64,000 nt of DNA from Epiperipatus broadwayi (lineage: Eukaryota; Onychophora; Udeonychophora; Euonychophora; Peripatidae), in contig JAQFVV010000002.1 in assembly GCA_028023455.1 (NCBI GenBank), positions 33,487,725 to 33,551,724 of the forward strand, given 5' to 3'. Each line of letters starts with the position of its first letter. The stretch's first letter is position 1. The notes under the pieces are model-generated. The model had not been told where the DNA came from and did no database searches. It saw only the letters and a program-made list of their open reading frames with translations. Positions 23,584 to 35,950 of this stretch are shown piece after piece. A program made the translations under genes and the position numbers.

Positions 23584-23847
23584 CCATATAATTCTATAAT
23601 TAAAACACTTCATCTTTTCTTTACAAAAACTTTATTTGTTGTATATATATATATCCACTTGTTCCAAAGTTTCAACTATTTTTACTTTAGTCATTTTCAA
23701 GGATCTAGAAAAAACATATTACATTATAACAAAGTCCACATAATAAAACCAAAAAGATCAAAAAAATAACAAGTGGATATATATATATACAACAAATAAA
23801 GTTTTTGTAAAGAAAAGAGGAAGTGTTTTAATTATAGAATTATATGG
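23584..23847. repeat. Foldback element, about 80-bp arms
   Basis: 23584-23662 is the near-perfect inverse of 23768-23847 (for example TGTATATATATATATCCACTTG with its reverse). The - strand sequence TTGAAAATGACTAAAG, then TAGTTGAAAC, between the arms resembles the UGA-stem-GAAAC pattern of the PLE terminal repeats at 58.6 and 59.9 kb. I read it as a possible PLE terminal repeat remnant. Confidence 0.55.
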
Positions 23848-24775
23848 ATAAGAATATTATATTAAAAAATTAAGATTTACAAATACTTAAATGAAAATTT
23901 AAAAGAAAAATACTTGAAATATCTTTGGTTGTATTAAACTAAGTTCCACATAACTATCTTCTCGGCTACATATATCATTCAGAATTTGTTTCAAGTATCT
24001 GTGGCTGGATTTAACACCTTAGGATGTTTGAAATAAAAATTCATCATCTTGGTTAGTATGAGATCATTAATGAGAAATTTTCGTGGCTCTAGCAATTTCT
24101 CCTGCATGAAACTCAAATAGCGGAAACGGCTTAATATCCCTTGCTTGTTCTAATTACATTATCTACTGTTCACATCTGATTCATGGAAGAGGATGCTACT
24201 TAGAAATCATGTTTTTCAGAAATGATTCTATTACTATTTAAGTTAAAAATGATTCTCAGTGGATACTAATAAATTAAGCTAATCTTCCTTTCTCTTTGTA
24301 TTCTTTTGAGAATGTTCCTTATTGGTACAAGCTATATGTATATAATGCACTATTATTTTTCTGTATTTGTACTTTTTTATATTTGTTATTAAAAATACTG
24401 AAATTTTATTTATATAAATATCATTCCCTACATTTTGACATTACATGCAGAGGTTTTTATAAATTTTTAAACATGAATTAATATCGCTGAAATAGAAACT
24501 AATCAATAATTTGTAGTAAATGTGAGAGAAATAGATTCTAATTATATTTGCTATCAAACATATAAAAAAGTGATATGTAAGATTATTTATAAAATGTATC
24601 TTTTCTATTCAAGACTAAGCTACTTAAAACTATCATCTAAAATTCTTTTAACAGATTAATCGAAAGCAATGGCAAGCTATCAACTATAATCAAATATTTT
24701 TTTGATGTTTGTTTAAAATGCCTCTTTGTTATGTCTATGTAGAGACATAAAAATTGGGTTTCCAGTAGATCATAT

Positions 24776-25291
24776 ATATTGTATTCCAGTGAAAAGATGA
24801 CTGATTTTTTTCTCAGAGCTTTCTGCAACGGCCACTTTTAAGTAGTGACATAGTTTAGCTATTTACGACAAAAATTTTAAAGTGCTAGTTTGTCCAGATC
24901 ATGAATTATCACATGAAATGTGATAGCATGTTTTGTATCTTAATCCAATACAGAACAACTCACATTAAAATCTGTTTTAAACTGAATAAAACTGCTACTG
25001 AAATGTTTGAAATGTTTAAACTACATATCGTTGTGAAGCGATGGATTGCAATAACATTTTCAAACACTTCGCAAGATTCTATGATGGTAGGGAATGCATT
25101 TAAAATGGTCTAAGAAAACATGAAATGCTGTCATTCTATGTTATAAATCATATTGCAGACACACTAGTATCTTAAAATTGTTGTGGTAAATAGCTAAATG
25201 ATGTTGCAATGTAATGCGTAGGTTGATATAGAGATGGTGCTGCAAGCAGCTTGAAAAAAAAATCAATCATATTTTCATTGGAACACACTGT
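24776..25291 (+). mobile_element. Internally deleted mariner (mini-mariner copy 3)
   Basis: The left end (GTATTCCAGTGAAAAGATGA) and reversed right end (GTGTTCCAATGAAAATATGA) are inverted repeats. The 70-codon frame at 24901-25113 includes IKICFKLNKTATEMFEMF, the first helix-turn-helix region of mariner transposases, followed by decayed sequence. The DDD catalytic domain is absent. This is the clearest coding trace among the four copies. Confidence 0.75.
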
Positions 25292-25770
25292 GAATAAGTT
25301 TAATATACATTTTATAAATACTGATTTCCTCAGAAAGCGAATTTATTACATGGTCAACTGTTCGGGCAACTATATGATATTTGAACAACTATGTGAGATT
25401 TGGTAACCATAATAATATTCCCATTTAGGTGACCAATTAGATTTTCTTTCTTTTTCAGCTGGAATATGTGAATTTTTAGCTTCTAAGGTTGTCATGTTAC
25501 CAATTCCAAGATTTATCAATTAGTACAAACTAACAAATAAAAATTGCTCATTATGATCTTTCAGTGATATTATTTTTATCTAAATCATAATAAATTATAA
25601 AGAATCAGATGTTTTAACAGCAACTATTTTCAACATACTTTAGAGTCATTTCCTGCAAGGTTGAATAATCAACAGAATAGTTCGCTTTAACCTACTCTAA
25701 TAGTCTGAGTAATCAATGGATATCAGATATATAGTGCTATATCTGTCTTAAGGTTTGCAATGATGGTATA

Positions 25771-26312
25771 TTATAAGATGTGATATATTGGATTATTTCC
25801 ATCATTTATTAGTGAATGTTAAATGTATAGAAAATTTTAAACTTTATTTAAAATTTCCAAATACAAACCACTTGTTAGTAATAACACACAAATAGACAAT
25901 ACAGGTTAGTAATTACACGTTTCAAGTAGTGTTATTCTCCACTCTTCTTCAGGTGTTGCTAGCTTAAACGCACAATGACAATATTCGCTTAGAAGTTGAA
26001 CTCGCACCTTTAGATTCCTGAATATCGAATTTAAGGCAAACGCTTAAATTCCACTTAAATTCGATATTCAAAAATCTAAAGGTGCGAGTTCAACTTCAAA
26101 GTGAATATTGTCACTGTGCATATAGGCCAGCAACACCTGAAGAAGACTGGAGAATAATACTACTTGAAAACATTGTGTAACCTGTATTGTCATTTGTGTG
26201 TTATTACTAACAAGTTGTTTGTATTTGGAAAGTTTAAATAAAGTTTAAAATTTTCTATACATTCAACATTCACTCATAAATGATGGAAATAATCCAACAT
26301 ATCACATCTTAT
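25771..26312. repeat. Foldback pair of PLE-type terminal repeats, 265-bp arms
   Basis: 25771-26035 and 26052-26312 are inverse copies around a 16-bp spacer. The + strand of the right arm reads GGCCAGCAACACCTGAAGAAG, as in the PLE at 59.88 kb, and both end with a GATGGAAATAATCC-type word. The PLE coding region and tRNA-like segment are absent. This is a pair of terminal repeats joined head to head, or a non-autonomous derivative. Confidence 0.7.
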
Positions 26313-26325
26313 ATAGTGCTACAAA

Positions 26326-26490
26326 ATCACTCATGTTTTAAAGGGCAGTTCCCTTCATCCTATTTTAGAATCATATAGAGTAAGCTTGAGTAATCCCCAA
26401 TAATATACCATCTAACTTCTATTGATTATTCAAGCTTACCATAGATGGCTCTAAAGTAGAATGAAAATAACTGCCCTTGAAACATGCAAG
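26326..26490. repeat. Short foldback, about 63-bp arms
   Basis: TGTTTTAAAGGGCAGTT (26335) and its reverse AACTGCCCTTGAAACA (26470) bracket arms that also share AAGCTTGA and its reverse. No coding content. Confidence 0.5.
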
Positions 26491-27745
26491 TATATGAGAG
26501 GTCATGTGATGTTGTTACAAAGATTTTCCAAATAGTATAATTGGATAAAAGTTAATATAAAACATATAAAATACTTCAAATATTATGTAATAAATGAATA
26601 CAATTTACTGACCCAAAATTGTCAAAACTCCGCTCAAAAATTCAATAAATTTTTCTATATATTTCTTCACAAATATTATTTTCAACTTTTTTGAACATTT
26701 TTTTTTAACATCATAAAAAATGCATACTTATAATGACTAATAAATAATAATCCTATTATTAATTTAATAAATATTTTTGAAATAGAACAATAAATGAAAA
26801 AATTATATTTTTTAGCCATCGTTATTTATTTTGTAAAGGTCAAATATTAGTTAGATAATGAAAATTCTTTTATATATCTTTGTTATCTTATTAAATAACA
26901 TGTAAACCAGTTTCACACATTATAACAGTTTATAAAGATAAGACGCTAAAAAAACACAAGTTTTGTAACAATAGCTTACATAATTTTAAAAATTACTTTC
27001 CGTTCAACTTTAAAATGTTGAAATATATGAAAGTATATTGATAAAGATATTAAGATACTCAAAAAATTGTAAAGCATTCATAGCAATTTACAATGATTAC
27101 TTCAAGCAGGTAAATTAGAAAATGTCCTGGGGTAATTCAGAGATTAGTTCCAAATTAAAGTAAAAAACGGGGGAATTTTTTCCAAAATTTTTTGTTTGGC
27201 TTTAATTTATTGAATTTAAGATTGTTGAATCAAATTCCAAACTGAAGGAAAAAAAAGGAAAAAAACTGACTATTTCAATGAAACTTTCGTGTTCCTCTAC
27301 TACAATGAAGCTGAATTGTATGTGAACTGTCAACAGATCGTGTAGATCTATTTTTACTTAAGTTAGATATCCAATTTCAATTTTTATAATTATCTTTCAA
27401 TAAAAATAAGTCAGTTGACAATTAGCTCATACATAAATTATATTTAGATTAACGTTTCTTGAATGCTACAGAAATTTTATCATCAAATTTATTTTTTTGA
27501 TAATACCTCATAATCATCCATAAATCACGAAATACAAAAAATCAAATAATACATTCATGAATACATTAATCATCATTGACGCTTCTAAAACATTTATTGA
27601 TGGGCGAATTCACATAAATTTAATACCAATTCTAATAGTGCATGTTTTAAGATTAACTTCCACATGATTATATAATCATCATTATTTGATTAATACAAAT
27701 ATAATTTATATAGTTGGAATTTAGATGTAATCATAAGATCTTGAA
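26491..27745. other. AT-rich DNA, no gene seen
   Basis: No motif, repeat or open frame is recognised. Confidence 0.35.
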
Positions 27746-27749
27746 CATA

Positions 27750-27915
27750 CACTTTAAAGCTCCCTATCTCACACAATCGATACATGTGACCACACATGTG
27801 AAAAAGATAAACAGCCTACAATATCTTTTTCATGTGTGGTCACATATATAGGTTGAATGAGATAGAGCACATAGTTGAAGGGAGCTTGAAAATCTGTGGT
27901 CAAATCCCTTATGGT
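27750..27915. repeat. Miniature family A foldback
   Basis: The ends match family A termini (AAAGCTCCCTATCTCAC and GGAGCTTGAAAATCTG, then CAAATCCCTTATGG). The middle AAAAAGATAAACAGCC with ATCTTTTTCATGTG joins the two arms, with the ribozyme region deleted. Confidence 0.55.
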
Positions 27916-27929
27916 TACATAATCATCAT

Positions 27930-28148
27930 TATTGTAATTATAAATTTATTTAAACGCACATTGATTATGTAAGTAATATTTACTAAGGCTATAAACCTTA
28001 AGAATATGCGCATGAAAATGCGAAGGTAGGGACCTCTACAGGTCTTAACCACAAGCTAACGCTTTGGAAGAGGGGAACCCTTCTTTACTTCAACCTATTT
28101 TCTATATGAATAGGTGAAGCTGAAGCGGTTAGATCTTAGTAAACATTA
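27930..28148. repeat. Repeat family D, copy 1
   Basis: Shares long words with 50350-50520: TAAGTAATATTTACTAAGG, GGGACCTCTA, AGGGGAACCCTTCTTTACTT and TAGGTGAAGCTGAAGC. It has no coding capacity. Its class is unknown; internal hairpins are present (GGGGAACCC and CCTATTTTCTATATGAATAGG-like). Confidence 0.55.
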
Positions 28149-28552
28149 TTGTAAATGAATAAAGCTTTTCTAACTTCAGCAAAAAAAATATAAAAAGGTT
28201 AGACTAAATTAATACATATATGTATAATATAAGCGAGAATATTAATCTTTCCTATGCCCTTTATACAATGCAAATACAGTGGTTGTTTTCCTCATCTCCA
28301 ACAACAGCTGACAGTTTCAGAGCTGTAATGTTAAATATGTATAGTGATGATGAAATATTCAGTTAGATTATAAAACAAACATGAATAATAAATAATTACA
28401 CTTAACATTTTTTATCAAAATATAAATAAATGATTGAGTACTGTATTTGGATAAAATATAAATTAGATAAAATATCTATTGATTTTCCACTTACATTTTA
28501 TATTAGACAAATCCTAGTATTTTTTAAAATAAAAACTGATTGATATTAATCA

Positions 28553-29095
28553 TCATCGTCTCTCAAGTTCAATCCATCTCCGATCTTTAGCTTCTTTTCT
28601 CCACATCACTCCTGCACACTTTCTTATTTCATCTATCCATCTAACATGTGGTCTCTTTCTGGCTCTTTTACAATTTCTTGGAATCCAGTTTAAGATTTCA
28701 ATTGTCCATCTATTATCATCTCTTCTAGCAATATGTCCAGCCCAACTCCACTTCAGTTTTTTAATTTTTTCAATGAGATCAGTAACACCTGTTTTTTCTC
28801 TTACCCATACATTGCGTTTTCGATCTCTTCTTGTTACTTCCAACATGAATCTCTCCATACTTCTTTGAGTAGTCTGAAGTCTTTGTATTGCTCTTCTATT
28901 AAGTGACCAAGTCTCAGATCCATAAGTAAGAACTGGTAAAACACATTTATTAAAAACCTTCCTTTTCAGACACATAGGCATATTTCCTTTTAGTATCAAG
29001 TTATTTCTACCAAAAGCACTCCAACCAAGTTTAATTCTATGATTAATTTCATCCATTATGTTTCCATCTGTATTAATATAAAGATATAAATACAC
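28553..29095 (-). pseudogene. RTE LINE, intact C-terminal coding end (5' truncated)
   Basis: An open frame of 180 residues encodes the region after the RT domain. It begins inside MDEINHRIKLGWSAF, passes through VLPVLTYGSETWSL and KLKWSWAGHIARR, and ends in WIELERR with a TGA stop. A TGATGATT run just past the stop is the usual RTE tail. RTE-type LINEs carry an APE endonuclease and RT in one protein; here only the C-terminal end remains, cut at about 29095. This copy shows what the normal C-terminus looks like and so reveals that the copies at 37 and 45 kb have lost theirs. Confidence 0.85.
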
Positions 29096-29654
29096 AAAAA
29101 AATCATAAACAGGAAAAGAAACACCCTACAAAAGGACTACTCAATTCTCTTAATATGCAATTATAGTTAATAAATATAATATTGCATTTGAATATATTAC
29201 ATTATACATATTTTGTATTAAAATAATTTAAAATTTATCTTAAAAAAAATTACATTTAAAAATAAAGTTTATTAATTAAATTATCAACATTAAAACTAAT
29301 AATATTAAAACTGGCCAATTAATATTCTAAAAATATCTAACATTAGTCACACTATATATTAAACTCTAGAGGAGGAGTATTTTTTTTAACTTTATAAACC
29401 ATTCCTTAAAAGCATGAAATCCTACCTAATCATTTTACAATCATAGGTAATTGGAATTCTATCATGAGAAATAAAAATACAAACACATCAATGTTAGATT
29501 TAAAGGACGACTCTGTAACACTTTCAAAATATAAAATTATTTATTTCACATAGTACTTTAACGATTTATAGTAACAACAAAAAAAGGCAAAATAATTAAC
29601 ACAGTGAGTACAAAAACAAATGTAATTACAAATATATAAATATGGTATAAATAT

Positions 29655-29905
29655 CTAACAGACTGCCTACATTTTACCTTCTATGCTACCAGCGCCTATA
29701 CCAAAGGATTGATCCACTTTGCTCTCTATGTCACAAGGCAGAAAAGACGCAGCAACACATTTTTAATGATTGTCAAGCTAGCAATCACAGATGCCAGATC
29801 ATCTCAGATACGGACAGGCAGGTAGCTCCATCCAACAAATAATCCAACCATATCAAAAACCATACACACCCACAGCCCATGCAGCCACCTTCACCCTCGG
29901 CAATA
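29655..29905 (+). pseudogene. LINE C-terminal zinc-knuckle fragment
   Basis: A broken frame reads DPLCSLCHKAEKTQQHIFNDC, a C-x2-C-x8-H-x4-C knuckle of the kind at the C-terminus of several LINE families, followed by HRCQIISDT. The surroundings are richer in C than the window average. The knuckle differs from that at 4742-4795, so it comes from another LINE family. Confidence 0.45.
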
Positions 29906-31345
29906 ATAGCAGATGATACCTCTCTACTTTTCTAATTTTCTAAACAACCTTCACTAGTTAAAAATGCAAGACTCGAACATAGCACCACCAGACATTTTTG
30001 CAGCCACCTGATCACTCATAAGGCAATCTTCCAATTTATAAGACTCACAATTGGCACTCTCCATCCAATACAATGTTTTATCATTTCGGCACCATTCATC
30101 TACTTCTCATCGATTCCCTGGATTATCATTTCCTGCAACATACTTGCCTTCAAAGTGCGATCAATTTTCAGTGACTGACAAAAAGTTGACTAAATATTGT
30201 ACACCTGCCTTTAACTTGGACAATAGTGAACAGTATTGATTGTAAGTTACCTTAGGAACTCAACCATATATGAAAATTCAAGCTCAATTCCACATCTGGA
30301 GATAGCAATCCAAATTTTCCAAGAACTTCCGCAAGAGTACTCTGAACAAAAATTTTTTTTTTTGTATCAATTGACTTTCAACAACAGATTGCCCATGTAA
30401 CAATTTTTCAAAGAAATCTATTGTAACTCTCTTGGATAAAGAAAATTGTTGAAACAAATATTTAATAGAAATTTTTTTATTCATTTTACAATAATTCATG
30501 GTAATGAAAATTTCATGGAGATAGAAATCTTTTTAAAATGCCTATGGTCACTCAATTAAGCAATTTCATATAAGCAAAAGTATCAATTGCATTTTTCACT
30601 TATCCTTCATGGATATATTAAGATGTCCTAGAATTATATACCATTATCCTAATAAACTGGAAGTATCATAAAAAATTCCCCTGACCATTCACTGTTCGGA
30701 AGGGATATCTGATTAAGCTCTCATTTTCATGAGAAGATTCCGTAATCACTTCATTTACAGATGAGCCATTTGATACATTTATGATGGAAAGCTATTTGCT
30801 GAATCATATAAATTGGTAATATTGACAATTACTTCCCTTTCAAAAAATTAGATCTTTTGTGTGTGTGTCTTTAGTGCTTATATCTTTGATTTCAGCAGAT
30901 GAATGATCAATATTGGCAGAGAATGAACTGCAAGTCAAAGTCATTACAATAGCTTAGTTTTTAAGTAGGACACCTTTTAAAACTATAAAACTTCCAATGT
31001 TATTACTTGGAAATTGACAGCGACATATTATTTAAAGTATACATAAAAAACTAAATAAATAAATATAATGTTGAGCAAAAGTGTGACTTATCTGTTTTCA
31101 GACCAACTTTGAATCTCAATTTTCCTAAAAAAAAACTTACAAGCGGCCGTCAAATAAACATTTCATTAGCTATGAATTTTATCAAGATTATTTTATCCTT
31201 TAAAGTGAAATAATTCTCCACACTTTCAAATGCTGGTAATTTAACGTGATTATTGGTCTCTGATATCTCTTCTATCAGTATATAACATGAATATAATTTT
31301 GTAATTCAAGCCTAAATCGAAAACTTTGCGTGCGAAAATATATTT
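29906..31345. other. AT-rich DNA, no supported gene
   Basis: Frames at 30051-30239 and 30284-30499 show no domain or splice context. There is a short GT run at 30860. Confidence 0.3.
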
Positions 31346-31347
31346 GT

Positions 31348-31640
31348 AAAATAATATATGCGCTATTGCACCTGACCCACCCACAAAACTACTTTTTACT
31401 TTAAAAAAAAAACAAAATAAAATATATTATTCTGCAAGCGCTTTCAAGAGACGTGCTCTCATCTTCATAATGCAATTATGCAATTATTTGCATAATTTGC
31501 ATATAATTATTTCACTCAGAGCTATGAAGATGAGAGCATGTCTCTTAAAAGCACTTGCAGAATAATATATTTTATTTTGTTTTGTTTTTTAAAGTAAAAA
31601 GTACCTTTGCAGTCAGGTGCAATAGTGCCTATATTATTTT
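31348..31640. repeat. Foldback with PLE-like terminal motif, about 118-bp arms
   Basis: 31348-31466 and 31524-31640 are inverse copies (GCTATTGCACCTGAC, AAATATATTATTCTGCAAG). The - strand of the left arm has ATGAAGATGAGAG, then GTCTCTTGAAAGCGCTTGC: a UGAAGA box, a GAGA/UCUC stem, GAAA and a palindromic AGCGCU. This matches the layout of the hammerhead-like motif in the PLE repeats, with C3 of the box lost. Confidence 0.6.
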
Positions 31641-33982
31641 ATGAATATAATTATAAGATAATTTAGCTGATATTTTTATATAGTCTGGGAATCATATTAT
31701 CAAAAGTGAATACATTAAATACTCAAGCTTACTTATTTCGTGTTGAAGGTTTTTTTAAAATATATATATATTAGAAGTTTTAGAAAAAGATACTTTGATT
31801 TTAAGTGACTTTCTTATTAAGATATTTATATTCACCCCATGCCATATTTTTTCCTATTCTCCACACTACAGAAACAAAAATATCTTTTTGTTCTAAACAA
31901 CTACATTAAGGTTTATAAATTAACAAATGAAAACAAATATAGATATTATTTTCACATAGAGAAGTATTAGTATCTAATAACTGGTAATCCCTGAAAAATT
32001 TGATACCAAGCAAACATTCATAGAATCCTATTACTGGTGAGATATTATCATTAAGAAATGATAGGCAATATTAAGAAGTTCAACTGAGTAAAAACATCCG
32101 CACAGGTTTATACACATCTGGAAACAGACCGTGTAAATCAACGCAAAGAAGGAAATGTTTCTGTGAAGTTCCATTAAATACTATGCTGTCGTATAAGTTG
32201 TTTCATGTAAATCAATGTAAAATAGATAACATAAAAGCAGTTATATTAGAATTTTCATATTTGACACATACCACATACCTCCAGGACATATTCAATTTTT
32301 ATTCGATTGCTTAAGACGTCAATTGGATATAATTTTTATCTGTTCATAGTTTATTTATGTTTTGTATTTTTGATATGAATTCTATTTCTCTACTACTAAT
32401 GCTCTCTTTTTAATTTCATTTCCTTTCTCTCCAGATTTTTGATAAATCTATTATAACCCATTTAATCTTTCCAATTTTTTTTAATACTCTTAATCCACCT
32501 CTTGGGAGATACTTGGGAATAATAAATCATGAAGTTGTCACCAAAAGAAGTATGACATTCAATAAGGCCAAATCATATTACAATCATTTTTTTGTTTTGT
32601 TTTTACAAAATAACATATTGACAGTCTTTAAAAAAAAAGATAAATGCCATTAGCCAACCAATATTAGGTGGCTGTTTTGAATTGGCTAACAAGCTGGCTT
32701 CCTTGAAAAAAAATCTTAAACTTGCTTTTGAATTAAAAAAATGTCCGGAAATATATAGTCCAAACTCAAACTGTATATTATGGAAATAGCAGCACACTAA
32801 TATATCTGGACACTGGCTTTATATAAACCAGAAAGATCAAATTCTATGGATGTGTGATTTTATTATTACTGTATAATGACTCTGCATATCAGTTATATGG
32901 TGGGCCTAGGCTGAATCCCTTAAAAGGTATGAATATCAATTTTTGATTACATCCTAAGAAACTTATTTTTTTGTTAAAAAAATGAAGCAATAGTAACCAC
33001 CAAAATGACTGATTATTAATGAGCCTACTTAACCCAACTTATCTTTAGATTAAATATTTAATATATATATATAACAACTATGAAAGTATTAATGTATAAC
33101 ACACACACACACACACACACAATTCTCTATTACCAAATGAATAGACTGCTATTTATTTGATATTTCAAATGTTATAGTTCAAATCAGTCAGAGACTGATT
33201 CCATTGTTAAGCTGTTATATTCTAATTAATGAATTTTTTTTAATAGTATCATCTAAATGAATGAGTATAACTATTAGATGGGAACTGTTTGGTAAACACT
33301 AGTTATTTTAAAATAAGTTTATCTTGAAATTGCAATCAATAATATCATGTTAAGAATATATTTAAACTGTGAATTCTTAGTCACTGGAATAACAAGATAA
33401 TTTACAGTGAAAATAAAAATAGAACAATTATTTAAATAGTGTACTGCAGAAACTGACTCTATATAAAAATTTAACTTAACTTGAATTGTTCAAAATTATC
33501 TGTTAATTACACACAGGGACAAAAAATAACAAAATACAGTAGCTAATAAAACCGTTTAAAAAATACCTACTTATATGTATTTATTTTATTTAAATATATC
33601 TTTATGCCTACATACAACTCACTAAGAATTGGCAAGCTAATTTTCAATTTACCTATTCATCGGAGATAAAATTCACCATGCTATTCATTAGTAAAACATT
33701 TATCTGTCAGGTCTTATGATCTGGGTTCAAATTGGATATGGAAACATTTTAAAATTCTATTCTTTCAGATAGGCAGAATACAGCCAACTCAGTTAATCAT
33801 CCAATAACAGAAACAGTTAGATGGTAAACCAAACAGAAAACTGTTGAAACTTTCACCATCCAGCATATATAGTCTGGTTGAGAACCTTTTACCAATGTTC
33901 CTCTACAAAAGTTGTTTGAGAGATCGCTGCTCTGTTATGGGCTACTTAAAAGCTGTTTTACCTACAAGCTGCTAAATTTAAT
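31641..33982. other. AT-rich DNA, no supported gene
   Basis: An AC dinucleotide run lies at 33101-33120. No other repeat, coding or structural signal is recognised. Confidence 0.35.
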
Positions 33983-34433
33983 GGACTAATCAGGGTCGGC
34001 AAACTGTAGCTCTTTGATCCAGCACTCTTTTTATCATGATAAATATAAACATGTATTTTATTCCTTCATGTAATTTATAAATAAATATAGAAGAGAAAAA
34101 ATGTGCATGACATTATTTCTTGAATTCAGCTGTATTATAGAATTGTAATTGTTGTATCAGTCAAAGTAATTTTTGTTTTTGCATACAGATTCTATTATGT
34201 TTTACTAACAAAATAAACATTCAAATATATCCACAGCTATTCAGAAATTCAAATTTTTCATGAACATATTTTTCAGCTCTTCCTTTTGGGTTCTATATGG
34301 GGGCGCAGACCTCTTTTCCTGCAGCTCTTTAATGGGGGGGAGGGGGAATACCGCATTCCTTGTAGATCTGTGGGGAGAGGGGTATAAACAAAATGGCTCT
34401 TCTTGTTAAAAAGTTTGCTACCTCAGGACTAAA
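33983..34433. mobile_element. Non-autonomous hAT element, 435 bp
   Basis: The element at 33991-34425 starts CAGGGTCGGCAAACT and ends AGTTTGCTACCTCA, imperfect inverted ends in the hAT style. The flanks GGACTAAT (33983-33990) and GGACTAAA (34426-34433) match 7 of 8, the duplication length hAT elements make. No transposase frame. GCAGCTCTTTAATGGGGGGG near the right end is a G-rich subterminal word. Confidence 0.75.
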
Positions 34434-34905
34434 TTAAAAGATCTTCAGTTCATCTTGTCTTTTTTATTGCTTCCAGTAAGGAAGCGAATTTACAATTTTT
34501 TTGATAAAAATAAAATAGTAACTTTTTAAATTCGCTTACAATATAAAGCTAAAAAGAAAGTTTTTTTTTTTTATATATATAAATTACTTATCATGATATT
34601 AATAACAGTTAAAATTACAAATGATTGTCTTACATGTTAAAGTATATTATTTGGCAATACAGTGAAATAAATTAAAATCAGTTACACTTTTTAAAATTTT
34701 TATTTTCATTCTCACCAAGATAGAAAATGGTTATTCATAAACATCATGTATTTATTTTAATGTTTTTTTCTGAGCTTTCATGAATGGGAGAGGAAGGGGT
34801 TTCAGCATCCTAGAATTATTTGATTAAAAATTTGCAAATTCCTGAATTAAAAAAAACTACAAATTGAGAAATCTTTAGGAAGGTTAATAAAATTTAGAAT
34901 CAGAT
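34434..34905. other. AT-rich DNA, no gene seen
   Basis: Nothing recognised apart from a T run at 34560. Confidence 0.35.
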
Positions 34906-34908
34906 ATA

Positions 34909-35402
34909 CAGTATGACTCAGTGAAAAGATGATAGGTGATTGGTTCTTACTCCAAATTATCTTCCGCTTCATCTCTGAATCAATGTGGGGTTACATAACA
35001 CTATAATTTAATATTAACAAAAATTGTAAGGCATTAATCATGTCTGAATCACAAGTTAAGACATGAAATGTAACCATGTTTCATACTTTAGCCCATGATG
35101 AGTTAACATGCTACTAAATTAAATTGAACAAAACTAACTCAAATGTTTAAAATGATTCAAATTGTATATGTCAATGAAGCCATGAGTCACAAAAACATTT
35201 TCTATTAGTTTGCAAGATTTTGGGATGGTAAAGAAATCACTGAAGATGATCATGAAACACACATTCCATGTCATAACTTATTATCCAGACATGGTAGTAC
35301 CTTAAAATTTTCATGAATGTCTAAAAAGTGATATATTGATTCAGAAATAGAATTTCAGGCACTTCGGGAGAACACCAGTCATGCTTTCAGTAGAACATAC
35401 CC
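34909..35402 (+). mobile_element. Internally deleted mariner (mini-mariner copy 4)
   Basis: The left end reads CAGTATGACTCAGTGAAAAG, with an imperfect inverse at the right. A decayed frame near 35200 reads FARFWDGKEITEDDH, the junction region before the mariner catalytic domain, which is deleted. Confidence 0.65.
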
Positions 35403-35949
35403 ATGTAAAAATAAAAAAACATTTTTAATTGGTAGTTAAACTAACCAATAAAATTATATTTTTATTTATAAATTAATATAATTCAAAAAAAAAAATGTTC
35501 AACATAATATAGTCACAATACATCCCCTTAAACAAACAGAAAAATGGAGAAATAAAAATTTTCAATCAATTAATTAAGCAATACAAACATATTGTATTAG
35601 AATGCAAAGTTTTTTGTATACTGTAGTTTTTAAATTAATATTTTGTTTTAAGACTCACGTAAGATTAAATTAGCATCATTAATAAAAAAGATATATAAAA
35701 AATGTTACTGTATTCTCCAAATAATGTAAGTTTTTTAAAATATATATATATAATGTTCCAATGTATTGTCTGTTAAAGCAAAATACATTATGAAATTTTG
35801 AATAAGTAAAATGGGAATTTACTTAGAGTTTGTTTAGAAGGTGAAACATTAAAGAATTGGTGCAAGTAATATACTATCATATCCAATTAGTAAATTGTTT
35901 TTTATTATTATACAGCAGCAAAAAAAGTGTAGTAAGATTTGAATTTATG
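35403..35949. other. AT-rich DNA, no gene seen
   Basis: No repeat or coding signal until the RTE tail begins at 35951. Confidence 0.35.
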
Positions 35950-35950
35950 G

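Noticed and set aside
33101-33120. AC dinucleotide run as a CRISPR-like or regulatory array
   Set aside because: An ordinary microsatellite; there are no spacer-repeat arrays anywhere in the window.
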